From contig CABIVS010000006.1 in assembly GCA_902362375.1 (NCBI GenBank), forward strand, positions 1 to 64,000: 64,000 nucleotides of DNA, written 5' to 3'. Below the pieces are notes generated by a model that was given only the letters and a program-made list of their open reading frames with translations, made no database searches and had not been told where the DNA came from. Shown here one piece after another: positions 9,072 to 18,369 of the stretch (the first letter of the stretch is position 1; each line of letters opens with the position of its first letter). The DNA comes from Bacteroidaceae bacterium. Lineage in GTDB: Bacteria; Bacteroidota; Bacteroidia; Bacteroidales; Bacteroidaceae. Position numbers and translations under genes: made by a program.

Positions 9072-10202
9072 ATGAAACAGCAATATGATAAAATCATAAT
9101 TGGGGCTGGGCTTTATGGTTTATATTCAGCACTCTTTTGTGGAAGAAGAGGAGAGAAAGTGTTGGTTTTAGAATATGAAGATATTCCCTTTAAACGTGCT
9201 ACATATATTAATCAGGCACGTGTACACATGGGATATCACTATCCTCGATCTTTTTCGACGGCTATAAAATCAGCCGGTTATTTTAAGCGTTTTAATGAAG
9301 ATTATGGTTTTTGTATTCTGAATAAATTTGATCAAATTTATGCTACAAGTTCTGACTTTTCCTGGAGTGATGCTAATGAATTTAGGAAATTTTGTGAGGC
9401 TTCAAAAATACGCTGTGATGAAATTTCTGTACGTCAATATTTTAAAGAAGGCTGTTGTGATGGTGCATTTTTGACGGAAGAGTATACATATGATGCAAAA
9501 ATATTATGTAGATGGTATTTAGAGCAAATCGATAATTATCCCAATATTGAGATAAAGTATTCTCAACAGATAAAAAGAATCGAGAATAATGGCGATGAAT
9601 ATCATTTAACAATCTCTGGTGATAAAAAAGTAAGTTCTTCATTTGTGTTGAATGCAACTTATGCGTCTGTGAACCAAATTCAAAAAATGCTTGGTTTCGA
9701 GATGTTCAAAATTAAATATGAGTTGTGTGAGATTATATTATGTGATGTAAATGATAAACTTAAAAAAATAGGATTAACAGTGATGGATGGTCCATTCTTT
9801 TCTATTATGCCTTTTGGTAAGACTGGTTATCATTCACTTACTGCTGTTACATTTACCCCTCATGTTACTTGTAAGGAATCATTGCCAAGATTTGATTGTC
9901 AGGAACGTAGTGATGGTTTTTGTTCACCTATGCAATTAGGAAATTGTAATAATTGCCCTGTTAAGCCTGAATCAGCATGGCCATACATGAGTAGTTTGGC
10001 ACGAAAATATATGCGAGATGATTTAAATTTTGAATTCAATCATACATTGTATTCAATGAAACCTATATTGTTGGCTTCTGAGATTGATGATTCACGCCCT
10101 ACTGTGATACGTCAGTTTTCAAATGAACCAACATTTGTTAGTGTTTTGTCTGGCAAGATCAATACTGTGTATGATCTGGATAATGTTTTAAGTAATCAAT
10201 AA
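9072..10202 (+). CDS. FAD-dependent oxidoreductase (DAO-like) in polysaccharide locus
   Basis: This 376-aa flavoprotein carries the dinucleotide-binding motif GAGLYGLYSA starting at residue 11. ATG 9072 is chosen because the FAD strand KIIIGAG should lie near the N-terminus. The longer open frame back to 8985 would overlap the previous gene and add an unrelated basic stretch. Later segments (RVHMGYHYPRS, SGDKKVSSSFVLNATY, PTFVSVLSGKINTVYDL) fit the D-amino-acid-oxidase-like fold. A small cysteine group (GNCNNCPVKP) sits near residue 297. Substrate unknown; oxidation of a sugar or amino-sugar precursor of the capsule is an inference from the neighbours. Confidence 0.82.
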   Translation: MKQQYDKIIIGAGLYGLYSALFCGRRGEKVLVLEYEDIPFKRATYINQARVHMGYHYPRSFSTAIKSAGYFKRFNEDYGFCILNKFDQIYATSSDFSWSDANEFRKFCEASKIRCDEISVRQYFKEGCCDGAFLTEEYTYDAKILCRWYLEQIDNYPNIEIKYSQQIKRIENNGDEYHLTISGDKKVSSSFVLNATYASVNQIQKMLGFEMFKIKYELCEIILCDVNDKLKKIGLTVMDGPFFSIMPFGKTGYHSLTAVTFTPHVTCKESLPRFDCQERSDGFCSPMQLGNCNNCPVKPESAWPYMSSLARKYMRDDLNFEFNHTLYSMKPILLASEIDDSRPTVIRQFSNEPTFVSVLSGKINTVYDLDNVLSNQ

Positions 10203-10213
10203 TATAGAAGTTT

Positions 10214-11146
10214 ATGGAAAAAAAATATAAGGAAAAGAACTTCATTTCAGCCGTTGTATATTGTTATAATGATGCTTGTATAATAAAAGAGTTTATAGAA
10301 AATTTACATAAAACACTGTCGGAGATATTTTTGAAATTCGAAATTATAATTGTCAATGATTGTTCTACCGATAATAGTTCTGATATAATAAAACAATATA
10401 CTACTTATAATAAAGAGAGAGTAGTAATTAGCTTACTAAATATGAGTTATTTTCAAGGACTTGAAGCATCAATGAATGCTGGCGTAGCTCTTTCTATCGG
10501 TGACTTTGTTTTTGAGTTTGACTCAATGAATCTTGATTACGATTGGTCTATGTTGATGAAAGTATACCAACATTCGTTAGCTGGTTATGATATTGTGAGT
10601 GCCAAAGTTGAAGGAAAACCACGGTTAGTATCACGAATCTTTTATAAATTGTTTAATAGGTATGCTCATTTGCAATATAAGATCGGCATGGAGTCGTTTC
10701 GTATTCTGTCTCGTAGAGCAATTAATCGTATTCATTCTATAACTCAAAGTATACCTTTCCGTAAAGCTGCTTATGCTAATAGTGGACTAGCTATTGATGT
10801 ACTAGAATATAAGCCAATTTCTAAAATATCACGTAAACCGCGTAAGGATAGTAAATCAGTTGCTATTGATTCATTAATACTTTTTACGGATGTAGCTTAT
10901 CGTGTTACAATTGGTTTAGCTATTATTATGTTGTTATTGTCTGTTGGAATTGCTATTTATGCATTAGCTTATAAATTGACAGAGAATCCTGTTGAAGGTT
11001 GGACTACTACGGTTATTTTCAATTCTTTGGGTTTTGGTGGGCTTTTTATAATTCTCGCTATGGTGATAAAGTATCTTCAGGTAATTGTCAAGTTAAATTT
11101 CAGAAAGAAAGATTTTTTATTTGAGTCTATTCAAAAATTGCAGTAA
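10214..11146 (+). CDS. GtrB-like family 2 glycosyltransferase with two C-terminal membrane helices
   Basis: This 310-aa protein has an N-terminal GT2 domain (SAVVYCYND, IIVNDCSTDNS, then FEFDSMN in the place of the metal site) and two membrane helices at about residues 228-252 and 266-290. That architecture is typical of polyprenyl-phosphate glycosyltransferases such as GtrB, which load a sugar onto undecaprenyl phosphate. Nearby genes for a GtrA-type protein (13623) and a polytopic GT-C-like protein (14020) support a role in a Gtr-style side-branch system. The metal-site segment reads FEFDS rather than the usual D-x-D, so activity or donor use may differ. Confidence 0.82.
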   Translation: MEKKYKEKNFISAVVYCYNDACIIKEFIENLHKTLSEIFLKFEIIIVNDCSTDNSSDIIKQYTTYNKERVVISLLNMSYFQGLEASMNAGVALSIGDFVFEFDSMNLDYDWSMLMKVYQHSLAGYDIVSAKVEGKPRLVSRIFYKLFNRYAHLQYKIGMESFRILSRRAINRIHSITQSIPFRKAAYANSGLAIDVLEYKPISKISRKPRKDSKSVAIDSLILFTDVAYRVTIGLAIIMLLLSVGIAIYALAYKLTENPVEGWTTTVIFNSLGFGGLFIILAMVIKYLQVIVKLNFRKKDFLFESIQKLQ

Positions 11147-11148
11147 AT

Positions 11149-11904
11149 ATGAAGATGCTATCAGTTGTAATACCAGCCTATAATGAGGAAGGAAATATTG
11201 AAAATACAGTGAAATCTTTTTATCGAGAGCTGACTGCAGAACATATTGACCATGAGATACTAGTCATAAATGATAACTCTCAAGATAAAACATTGGCAGT
11301 TCTTAAAAAAATGAAAGAAGAAATTCCTACACTACGATATCTAACAAATATTGCTCCAAATGGTTATGGATATGCTTGTCAAAAGGGATTGAATAATTTT
11401 ATAGGTGATTGTGTAGCAATTGTGATGGCGGATTTATCTGACGAGCCAAAGGATTTGGTGAAATACTTTCGTGTCATGGAAAGAGAAAAATGTGATATGG
11501 TTTTTGGTTCTCGATGGACAAAGAAGTCGAAAGTGGTAAACTATCCTAAAAATAAGTTATGGCTAAATCGTGTTGTAAATCATTGTATTCGTTTACTATT
11601 TGGGTTTAAGTATAATGATGTTACTAATGGATTTAAATTATTTAGTCGCGAAACTATTGAAGGATTAAAACCTTTCCTATCGGGACAGTTTAGTCTAGCA
11701 TTGGAATTACCACTTAAAGGAATAATTAGAGGATATTCTTATAAAGTAATATCCAATAATTGGTATAATCGAGAATTAGGGGAAAGTAATTTGAAGTTAA
11801 AGGCTATGTTTTTTAGATATACATTTATCTTGATTTATTGTATGAATGAAAGGTTGTTTTCTATGGGAGATTATAAAAAAGGTAGGTTAAATTTAGGTAG
11901 ATAA
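11149..11904 (+). CDS. Family 2 glycosyltransferase, dolichol-phosphate-mannose-synthase-like
   Basis: This is a 251-aa soluble GT2 protein starting SVVIPAYNEEGNIENTV, with VINDNSQDKT, then MADLSDEPKDL around residue 98 and FGSRWTKKS. The pattern is that of DPM1-type transferases that act on polyprenyl phosphate. It lacks membrane helices, unlike its upstream neighbour 3 bp away. Having two polyprenyl-phosphate-like GT2 genes side by side suggests two lipid-linked monosaccharides, or one transferase and one paralogue with a different role. Donor unknown. Confidence 0.88.
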   Translation: MKMLSVVIPAYNEEGNIENTVKSFYRELTAEHIDHEILVINDNSQDKTLAVLKKMKEEIPTLRYLTNIAPNGYGYACQKGLNNFIGDCVAIVMADLSDEPKDLVKYFRVMEREKCDMVFGSRWTKKSKVVNYPKNKLWLNRVVNHCIRLLFGFKYNDVTNGFKLFSRETIEGLKPFLSGQFSLALELPLKGIIRGYSYKVISNNWYNRELGESNLKLKAMFFRYTFILIYCMNERLFSMGDYKKGRLNLGR

Positions 11905-11908
11905 TGAA

Positions 11909-12838
11909 ATGGCAAAAGTAATAGTAGGATATACAGGTTTCGTAGGAAGTAATCTCTGCGTTTCTCACCAGTTTGATGCTTGTTATAATAGTAGAAATAT
12001 AGAGAATGCTTTTGGTACTCATCCCGATTTATTGATATATTCTGGAGTAAGGGCTGAAATGTTTCTTGCTAATAATTTTGCTAATGAGGATTTGGCTACA
12101 ATTGAGGAAGCAATAGAGAATATTCGACGTATAGCTCCTAAAAGGATTGTGTTAATTTCAACTATAGCAGTGTATAATAAAACTTATGGCGTTGATGAAT
12201 CCACTCCTATAAACAAAGAATTATCTACACCTTATGGTTGCAATCGTAGGATTTTGGAGGAATGGGTTGAACATAACTATCCTGATTCATTGATAGTACG
12301 CCTTCCTGGGATTTATGGTATCAATTTAAAGAAAAACTTTCTTTTTGACATGATCCATATTATTCCTACAATGTTGAAAGAAGATAAATATGAAGAGCTT
12401 TCTAAAAAGTCTAAACTCATAGCATCTTCATATAGTATGCAAGGTAATGGCTTTTTGAAATGTTCTGTAAAAGATAAAATTATACTTTCTAAACTGAAGA
12501 GAGAATTTAAAAATCTAGGTTTTACTGCATTATCTTTTACAGATAGTCGAGGGATATATCAGTATTATTGTCTTTCGCATCTTTGGTCAGTCATAGAAAA
12601 AGCGTTGGCCATTAACATTAATGTACTGAATATTGCGGTAGAACCGATTACGGCTGCGGAAATTTATGAATATGTATATGAAGGTGAAAAGTTTGTAAAT
12701 GAATTGGATAAGCCAATTGCTCATTATGATTTTAAAACTATTCATGATATAGAGTTGGGAGGTACCAATGGTTATCTTTTGGGTAAAAAAACTTGCCTTG
12801 ATGAAATCAAACAATTTGTCTTGTCACAATTACTATGA
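11909..12838 (+). CDS. NAD-dependent epimerase/dehydratase-like protein with altered YxxxK
   Basis: This 309-aa extended-SDR protein has a Rossmann start (GYTGFVGSNLC at residues 7-17) and a serine strand LISTIAVY at about 82-89. The usual catalytic Y-x-x-x-K appears as Y109-G-C-N-R113, with arginine in place of lysine. That may lower or change activity, or the enzyme may bind a nucleotide sugar without the standard chemistry. It is translated with the TIM-barrel gene downstream (4-bp overlap), suggesting the two act in sequence on one sugar. Substrate cannot be assigned. Confidence 0.8.
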   Translation: MAKVIVGYTGFVGSNLCVSHQFDACYNSRNIENAFGTHPDLLIYSGVRAEMFLANNFANEDLATIEEAIENIRRIAPKRIVLISTIAVYNKTYGVDESTPINKELSTPYGCNRRILEEWVEHNYPDSLIVRLPGIYGINLKKNFLFDMIHIIPTMLKEDKYEELSKKSKLIASSYSMQGNGFLKCSVKDKIILSKLKREFKNLGFTALSFTDSRGIYQYYCLSHLWSVIEKALAININVLNIAVEPITAAEIYEYVYEGEKFVNELDKPIAHYDFKTIHDIELGGTNGYLLGKKTCLDEIKQFVLSQLL

Positions 12839-13626
12839 GATTATCAATTTCAAATATAGCATGGAGGGGTAACAATGATCTTTTTATGTATGAAATACTT
12901 AGATCCTATGGTTATCAGGGTCTTGAAATTGCCCCGACACGTATTTTTATGGAACATCCGTATTCGCATAGAGCAGAAGCGAAACACTGGGCAACTGAAT
13001 TAAAAAATGAATATGGACTTAAAATATCTTCCATACAATCTATTTGGTATGGTCGCCAAGAGAAAATATTTGAAACAGAAAATGAAAGAAAAATATTAGT
13101 CAATTATACTAAAAAGGCCATTTTATTTGCAGAATCAATAGGATGTAAGAATATTGTTTTTGGATGTCCTCGTAATAGAGATACCGATAATATAACGGGT
13201 AATATGTCAATAGCTATTGATTTTTTTAAAGAACTGGGTGATTATGCAATAAAACATAATACTATTGTTGCGATAGAAGCCAATCCTCTCATATATAATA
13301 CCCGTTTTATAAATACTACTGAACAAGCTGTTGAATTGATTTATAAAGTATCCTCGGAAGGAGTAAAACTAAATGTTGATTTAGGCACAATCATATATAA
13401 TAAAGAAGATATTGGATATTTGAGACAAGTCGCAGAAGTTATAAATCACATTCATATTAGCGAACCAAATTTGAATATAATCGAACGGCGTGATATGCAT
13501 AAGCAACTTTTTGCTTTATTGAAGGATATCAATTATCAGCATTTTGTGTCTATAGAGATGGGGAACAAAGATAGTATAGAAGATGTAGTCCGAGTTCTTG
13601 AATATGTAAAATCTTTGAATGTATGA
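12835..13626 (+). CDS. Sugar phosphate isomerase/epimerase-like TIM-barrel protein
   Basis: This 263-aa protein is of the AP-endonuclease-2/xylose-isomerase-like barrel type. It contains LSISNIAWRG at the first strand, YGYQGLEIAPTR, GCKNIVFGCPRNRD, IAIEANPLI, VKLNVDLGTI and HIHISEPNL, and ends with FVSIEMGN. These alternating strands with E, D and H residues are the expected metal ligands. It overlaps the epimerase-like gene upstream and the GtrA gene downstream by 4 bp each. It probably interconverts a sugar or sugar phosphate needed for the lipid-linked side residue. No specific substrate is claimed. Confidence 0.82.
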   Translation: MRLSISNIAWRGNNDLFMYEILRSYGYQGLEIAPTRIFMEHPYSHRAEAKHWATELKNEYGLKISSIQSIWYGRQEKIFETENERKILVNYTKKAILFAESIGCKNIVFGCPRNRDTDNITGNMSIAIDFFKELGDYAIKHNTIVAIEANPLIYNTRFINTTEQAVELIYKVSSEGVKLNVDLGTIIYNKEDIGYLRQVAEVINHIHISEPNLNIIERRDMHKQLFALLKDINYQHFVSIEMGNKDSIEDVVRVLEYVKSLNV

Positions 13627-14033
13627 GATTGATAACTAGTCTGGTAAAGCGAAATCCTAAACTATTTGAATTTGTGAAGTTTGGAATAGTAGGAGGGGTT
13701 GCTCTTTTTATATTGTATTTAGTGTATTATTTGTTACTATCCGTATGTGGACATAACTTATCCTATACTGTTGGGTATATAGTAAGTATTATTGTGAACT
13801 ATTTATTAACCGTATATTTTACATTTAAAGTAAAACTAAATACAAAACGAACTATTGGTTTTGCATTTAGTCATCTGGTTAACTATCTGATACAGATAGG
13901 CTGTTTAAACTTGTTTCTTGTCTTGGGGATATCTGAGCAATGGGCGCCCTTTCCGGTGTTTATTATTTGTGTACCAATAAATTTCTTGCTAGTGAGATAC
14001 TTTATAAAAAAAGATACGGATGAAGAAAATTGA
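13623..14033 (+). CDS. GtrA-family membrane protein
   Basis: This 136-aa protein has four membrane helices and the GtrA opening FVKFGIVGGVALFILYLVYY. Family members are thought to flip, or assist flipping of, polyprenyl-phosphate-linked monosaccharides. It overlaps the gene before by 4 bp and the next one by 14 bp, so the module epimerase, barrel, GtrA and GT-C-like protein is almost certainly one transcript. Together with the GtrB-like gene at 10214 it supports periplasmic decoration of the growing polysaccharide. Confidence 0.88.
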   Translation: MRLITSLVKRNPKLFEFVKFGIVGGVALFILYLVYYLLLSVCGHNLSYTVGYIVSIIVNYLLTVYFTFKVKLNTKRTIGFAFSHLVNYLIQIGCLNLFLVLGISEQWAPFPVFIICVPINFLLVRYFIKKDTDEEN

Positions 14034-15687
14034 TTATGTCATACTGTTAATATTCATCCTTATGTTTTATGTGATGAATATTATTGTGCCTTTTTATGGT
14101 GATGATTATGCTGTGATATATTCTATGTATAATGATAGGTTGATCACAAATGTAACAGATTTATTAAAATCAACTTTTGTTAGCTGGCATAATTTGAATG
14201 GTCGTTTCTTTTGCAATTTGTTAATGATGGCTTTTCCAACGCTTATAGGGGATGTAATATTTAATATTTTGAATACAATTGTGTTTACAATATCGTTGTG
14301 TTTGATGATTAAACTTGTAGTTCCCAAATTTAACTGTAGCTCTGTATGCCCTATAGCGATAGTATTATGTGGATTTTATGTAATTATGCTTGAAAATGGT
14401 AGTCTATTCTTTTGGGGAGCAGGTTCTGCAAATTATTTATGGTCTATGGCTATGTCATTAGGCTTTTTGGTGATCTTGCAGTATTTACAAAATAAAAAGA
14501 CGCGGATGACGACAGAAATAAATATATTAATATTGTTTTCTTCATTTTTTTTAGGTTTGCAACATGAAATGTTTGTGATACCAATGTCTTTTTCTCTATT
14601 AGTATTTTATGCTTTTAATCGAAATCTATTAAATAAAAATCTATTATTTGCTTTAGTAGGGTTTTGTGTGGCGTCTTTAATTGTATTTGCTTCTCCTGGT
14701 AACTTTAACCGCGTTGGGAGTGAATCGGGAATAGAAGCTTTGAATTTTATGGCTATTATAAGAAGGGTAATTGCCTTATGTAAAAGTTTGAAGTTTTTTT
14801 ATTTATTTTGGGGAGTATGGGTCATATTTCGGTTCAAACATAAAAATGAGGCTATTTTTTTCTTGAAGAGAAATATTTTAATTCTGTTAATGTTATTTTC
14901 ATCGTTTGCTATTCCTATATTTGCAGGTCAGGGAGGTAGATCAGCTGTTGCTATAGAAGCATTCAGTATTATAGTTTTAGGAAGATTAATATACGCTTTC
15001 TACAATTCTGGTTATGTTAGATGGTTTTATGGTATAGCAATATGTTTATTCGTACATTTTACTCTTGTGATTTATGATTCTTTTTATAAGTGGAATATTG
15101 TCGATAATTGTCAACAAACATATCTTAATAGTAAAGATTATATTATAAAAAGAACGGTATATGAAGGCATGAGTATTACGAGGCCTTTTACTATAAATGT
15201 AGATGATGTATTGAATTCCAGTTTCACTTCAATGAGATTGGCGAGAGTTAAAGCTGATAAATTGGGGGTAGATTCTGTTCCTATTATGATAACTATTCCC
15301 GAGAATGTTGCTGAAATGTTATATGAGGGCAGTTCTTTATTTAGTAATGCAAATAGGGTACAAGGTAATGCGGGATTTTACGGAATGAAAGGTCTGGGTT
15401 ACTATGTAATGACTTATGATTCATTGAAAGAAGAACAGATAAAGCAAGGGTTACTATATAAAACACAAAAATTGCCAATAATATCTAGTAAAGGAATAGA
15501 GATTAATTTCGATCCTAATACTATACTTATTTCTCCATGTCCAGTGATATTTGTGAAAGATGAAAAGATGGGTAACTGGATTTTACTTAATAGAAAGTTT
15601 AAAACTTATTGGGGATTTGAATGTGATTGTGTTAGCATACATAAAACTAAACCTAGTAATAGATTTAAACTGATTAAAAGAAAATAA
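14020..15687 (+). CDS. Polytopic DUF6056-like protein, candidate GT-C periplasmic glycosyltransferase
   Basis: This 555-aa protein has about ten membrane helices in the first ~350 residues followed by a soluble C-terminal part. The first helix ends with PFYGDDYAV, placing D28-D29 in the first outer loop, where GT-C enzymes have their catalytic acid. ENGSLFFWGAGSANYLW and SPGNFNRVG are further conserved-looking loops. The layout matches DUF6056 proteins, which are often encoded with GtrA/GtrB. The likely role is transferring a sugar from a polyprenyl phosphate to the polysaccharide on the periplasmic side. The family name is from memory and the function is inferred. Confidence 0.72.
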   Translation: MKKIDYVILLIFILMFYVMNIIVPFYGDDYAVIYSMYNDRLITNVTDLLKSTFVSWHNLNGRFFCNLLMMAFPTLIGDVIFNILNTIVFTISLCLMIKLVVPKFNCSSVCPIAIVLCGFYVIMLENGSLFFWGAGSANYLWSMAMSLGFLVILQYLQNKKTRMTTEINILILFSSFFLGLQHEMFVIPMSFSLLVFYAFNRNLLNKNLLFALVGFCVASLIVFASPGNFNRVGSESGIEALNFMAIIRRVIALCKSLKFFYLFWGVWVIFRFKHKNEAIFFLKRNILILLMLFSSFAIPIFAGQGGRSAVAIEAFSIIVLGRLIYAFYNSGYVRWFYGIAICLFVHFTLVIYDSFYKWNIVDNCQQTYLNSKDYIIKRTVYEGMSITRPFTINVDDVLNSSFTSMRLARVKADKLGVDSVPIMITIPENVAEMLYEGSSLFSNANRVQGNAGFYGMKGLGYYVMTYDSLKEEQIKQGLLYKTQKLPIISSKGIEINFDPNTILISPCPVIFVKDEKMGNWILLNRKFKTYWGFECDCVSIHKTKPSNRFKLIKRK

Positions 15688-15708
15688 GAAGACTGCAAAG
15701 ATTTCTAG

Positions 15709-16899
15709 ATGAAACGCTTACTTATCATTAATACACTCTATAGTCCCAATATTGGAGGTGGTGCTGAGATTATTTGTCAAGAACAGGCCGAAGCGTTAGC
15801 AGTGAGAGGTTATCATGTGTCTGTACTTACAACAGGGGCTGCAAATAGGAAGGTGGTGTCTGACACAGTAAATGGGCTCACTGTATATAGAGTGGGAATA
15901 CGCAATATATATTGGCATTTTGAGAAAAGAAATGGACGGTTAGTTCACTTAATTTGGCATTTGCAGGATATTTATAATAGTGCTATGATGGCCGGAGTTG
16001 AGTGGGTACTTAATAAAGAAAAACCGGATGTTGTTATATGTCACAATATTTCGGGACTGTCTATCTCTATTTGGAAGGTTATAAAACGTCGCAATATTCC
16101 CATTATTGAAGTGTTGCATGATCAGTATTTTCGATGTCCTAATAGTAATGCTTTTAAGCATGGGAAACCATGTGAGGGGCAGTGCGTGTTATGTCGATTA
16201 ATGCGACTGCCTCATCGATATATGAGTAATCAGGTAGATGTGGTTATTGGGGTTAGTAGATTTGTACTAGATAGCCTTATCTGTTTAGGTTATTTTGCAA
16301 GGAGTTGTAAAAAGGTGATTCATAATGCGCGTAATATTACAGAACCACAGCAGTACCTTATATGGAACGGTAACGAGCCGCTTCGTCTTGGCTATATTGG
16401 TACATTGAGCGAGGTGAAGGGGGTGGAGTGGTTGATACGCACTTTTATGAAAATGAATATTAACGCTACACTTACTATTGCTGGAAGAGGCGATACACAG
16501 GATTATGAGAGTTATTTACATAATTTAGCTTATGGGGATAGTAGAATAAATTTTGTTGGGTATGTGAAGCAAGCTGAACATTATGCTAATATTCATCTGT
16601 CAGTGATTCCATCAAGATGGCCGGATACATTTCCCACTGTGGCATTTGAGAGTTGTGCGTACCACGTGCCTGTGATAGCTACTAATTGCGGTGGACTCCC
16701 TGAAATAATTCAAAGTGGGATTAATGGTGTAATTGTTGATGCTTCAGATATAGATAGTCTTTCAAAAGCGATAATGTATATTTATGATAATCCTGCTATA
16801 TTAGCTAGTATGGCTTTAAGAGCAAGAAATACTGTAGAGGAAATGATGGACTTTGAGGGGTGGATTGATAAATATGAAGAGATAATTGAAAGTATATAA
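15709..16899 (+). CDS. Family 4 (GT-B) glycosyltransferase with cysteine cluster
   Basis: This 396-aa transferase has the N-terminal acceptor domain (NTLYSPNIGGGAEIICQEQAE) and the C-terminal donor domain (LRLGYIGTLSEVKGVEWLI, SRWPDTFPTVAFESCAYHVPVIA, CGGLPEII). The glutamate in AFESC is the usual E of the E-x7-E motif. Four cysteines around residues 143-161 (RCPNSN, KPCEGQCVLCRL) form a compact cluster seen in some GT4 proteins and may bind zinc. It belongs to the capsule block and should extend the repeat unit in the cytoplasm. Confidence 0.9.
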   Translation: MKRLLIINTLYSPNIGGGAEIICQEQAEALAVRGYHVSVLTTGAANRKVVSDTVNGLTVYRVGIRNIYWHFEKRNGRLVHLIWHLQDIYNSAMMAGVEWVLNKEKPDVVICHNISGLSISIWKVIKRRNIPIIEVLHDQYFRCPNSNAFKHGKPCEGQCVLCRLMRLPHRYMSNQVDVVIGVSRFVLDSLICLGYFARSCKKVIHNARNITEPQQYLIWNGNEPLRLGYIGTLSEVKGVEWLIRTFMKMNINATLTIAGRGDTQDYESYLHNLAYGDSRINFVGYVKQAEHYANIHLSVIPSRWPDTFPTVAFESCAYHVPVIATNCGGLPEIIQSGINGVIVDASDIDSLSKAIMYIYDNPAILASMALRARNTVEEMMDFEGWIDKYEEIIESI

Positions 16900-16930
16900 T
16901 TACTGGAATGTTAATTTAAAAAAAAAATAC

Positions 16931-18331
16931 ATGTTTGTAATTGGAAACGAATTGTTAAAATTAGTACTGATTGATTCGTTGATACTATTGATCGCTATAA
17001 TTATTTCGTCAATATATATTAGCAAGAAGAGTATTGGAAAAGAAAAAATAGCTTTATATATATATATGATTGTAACATTCTCTATTTACAATATATATGT
17101 AAAACCTGTACAAGATTATTTATTACCTATACCTCGTACTTATATTTTTTATCAAAAGATAGTTGCAGGATTATCAATTTACGATTTTTTCTCTATTGGG
17201 CTTTGTGGGATGCTTTTAATTCGCTATTTTATTCTTAAAAGAGATAAGGGGATTTTTAAGCAATCGAATGTTATTATGTGGATATGGAGAAGAGATGTAT
17301 ATATATTGGTTTTATCTTTTGGGGGATTTTATCTTTATATGTTAACAGGCAATCCAACGGATTATATGATACAGCTTAGAACATTACGGGGGGTAATAAC
17401 AGGGTTCATTTGTGTTTATATAACAATGCTTATTTTAAAGAAATATGATAAAGAGCAAGATATAAGAAGACTCCTTTCAATATTGTTCTTTCTAAATTTT
17501 ATGAATGTGTTATCTCAGGTTATTAGTTCTTTTTTCTTGCAAAGTATAAGTTGGCAAAGAGGGGGGCATAGTGTAGTTTTATTAGACCAGTCTGAGAGTT
17601 ATATGTCACTATTCCTTCTTCCTTTAATAATAGCTAAAAATAAGATAATTTCCAAATGGATGGTTTTTACGGCTTATGTTATCATATTACTACAGGTGTG
17701 TAATTATGTGAAAATGTTGTATTTAAATGCAGCATTATTGCTTATATTATTAGTTATTATAGGATTAATGGGAGGGAGGATATCACGTAGAATTAGGAAT
17801 TTATCGATGTTGATCGGTATAGCTGTATTTATATTTGCCTTGTTTTTTATTAATAGTTCGAAAGGTGATAAAATGTCTAGAGTGGGACAAAATAATAGTT
17901 TAATGGTTGCATTTCAGAATAATCCAGTAAATATTATTTTTGGAATAGGTGATGGAGGTTTGATTATAAGGCAAACCATGTCAGAAGATGGTGGTGAAAG
18001 AAGAGTTGTTGATTCTGAGAATGAAAAATATTCGCAATATCAAGCTGAATATCAAGTCCCATATTTGGGTACACTCAAGACGTCAGGTATCTTAGGAATG
18101 GTATTTATTGTTTATTATTTAGTTCTTCTTTTGAAATTGACGTGTCGTGTTCAACAGAAATATGGCTGGTATTACTGTGCTGCATTAGGTCTTTTTTTAA
18201 TAGTGGTAAGTGTTGGACGTTTGATGATTATTGCAGAACCACAGATTCCGACTTTTTTATGTGAGGCATATATTATTTACGCGTTACTGTTAAGGGTGGA
18301 ACTATTAAGATTACCCAATGCTGTAGCTTAA
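16931..18331 (+). CDS. Wzy-like O-antigen/capsule polymerase (membrane protein)
   Basis: This is a hydrophobic protein of about 466 aa with roughly ten to eleven membrane helices and one large polar loop near the C-terminal third (FQNNPVNIIFGIGDGGL through QVPYLGTLKTSGILG). The arrangement is that of Wzy polymerases, and it is the only such protein in the locus, so block polymerisation of the flipped repeat unit is the best guess. ATG 16931 (MFVIGNELL) is preferred. An alternative at 16886 overlaps the previous gene by 14 bp and adds a short polar stretch. Wzy proteins diverge strongly, so the call rests on topology and position. Confidence 0.72.
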   Translation: MFVIGNELLKLVLIDSLILLIAIIISSIYISKKSIGKEKIALYIYMIVTFSIYNIYVKPVQDYLLPIPRTYIFYQKIVAGLSIYDFFSIGLCGMLLIRYFILKRDKGIFKQSNVIMWIWRRDVYILVLSFGGFYLYMLTGNPTDYMIQLRTLRGVITGFICVYITMLILKKYDKEQDIRRLLSILFFLNFMNVLSQVISSFFLQSISWQRGGHSVVLLDQSESYMSLFLLPLIIAKNKIISKWMVFTAYVIILLQVCNYVKMLYLNAALLLILLVIIGLMGGRISRRIRNLSMLIGIAVFIFALFFINSSKGDKMSRVGQNNSLMVAFQNNPVNIIFGIGDGGLIIRQTMSEDGGERRVVDSENEKYSQYQAEYQVPYLGTLKTSGILGMVFIVYYLVLLLKLTCRVQQKYGWYYCAALGLFLIVVSVGRLMIIAEPQIPTFLCEAYIIYALLLRVELLRLPNAVA

Positions 18332-18369
18332 AATAATAATGTTGTGGAGTAGTTGATAACATATATAAA

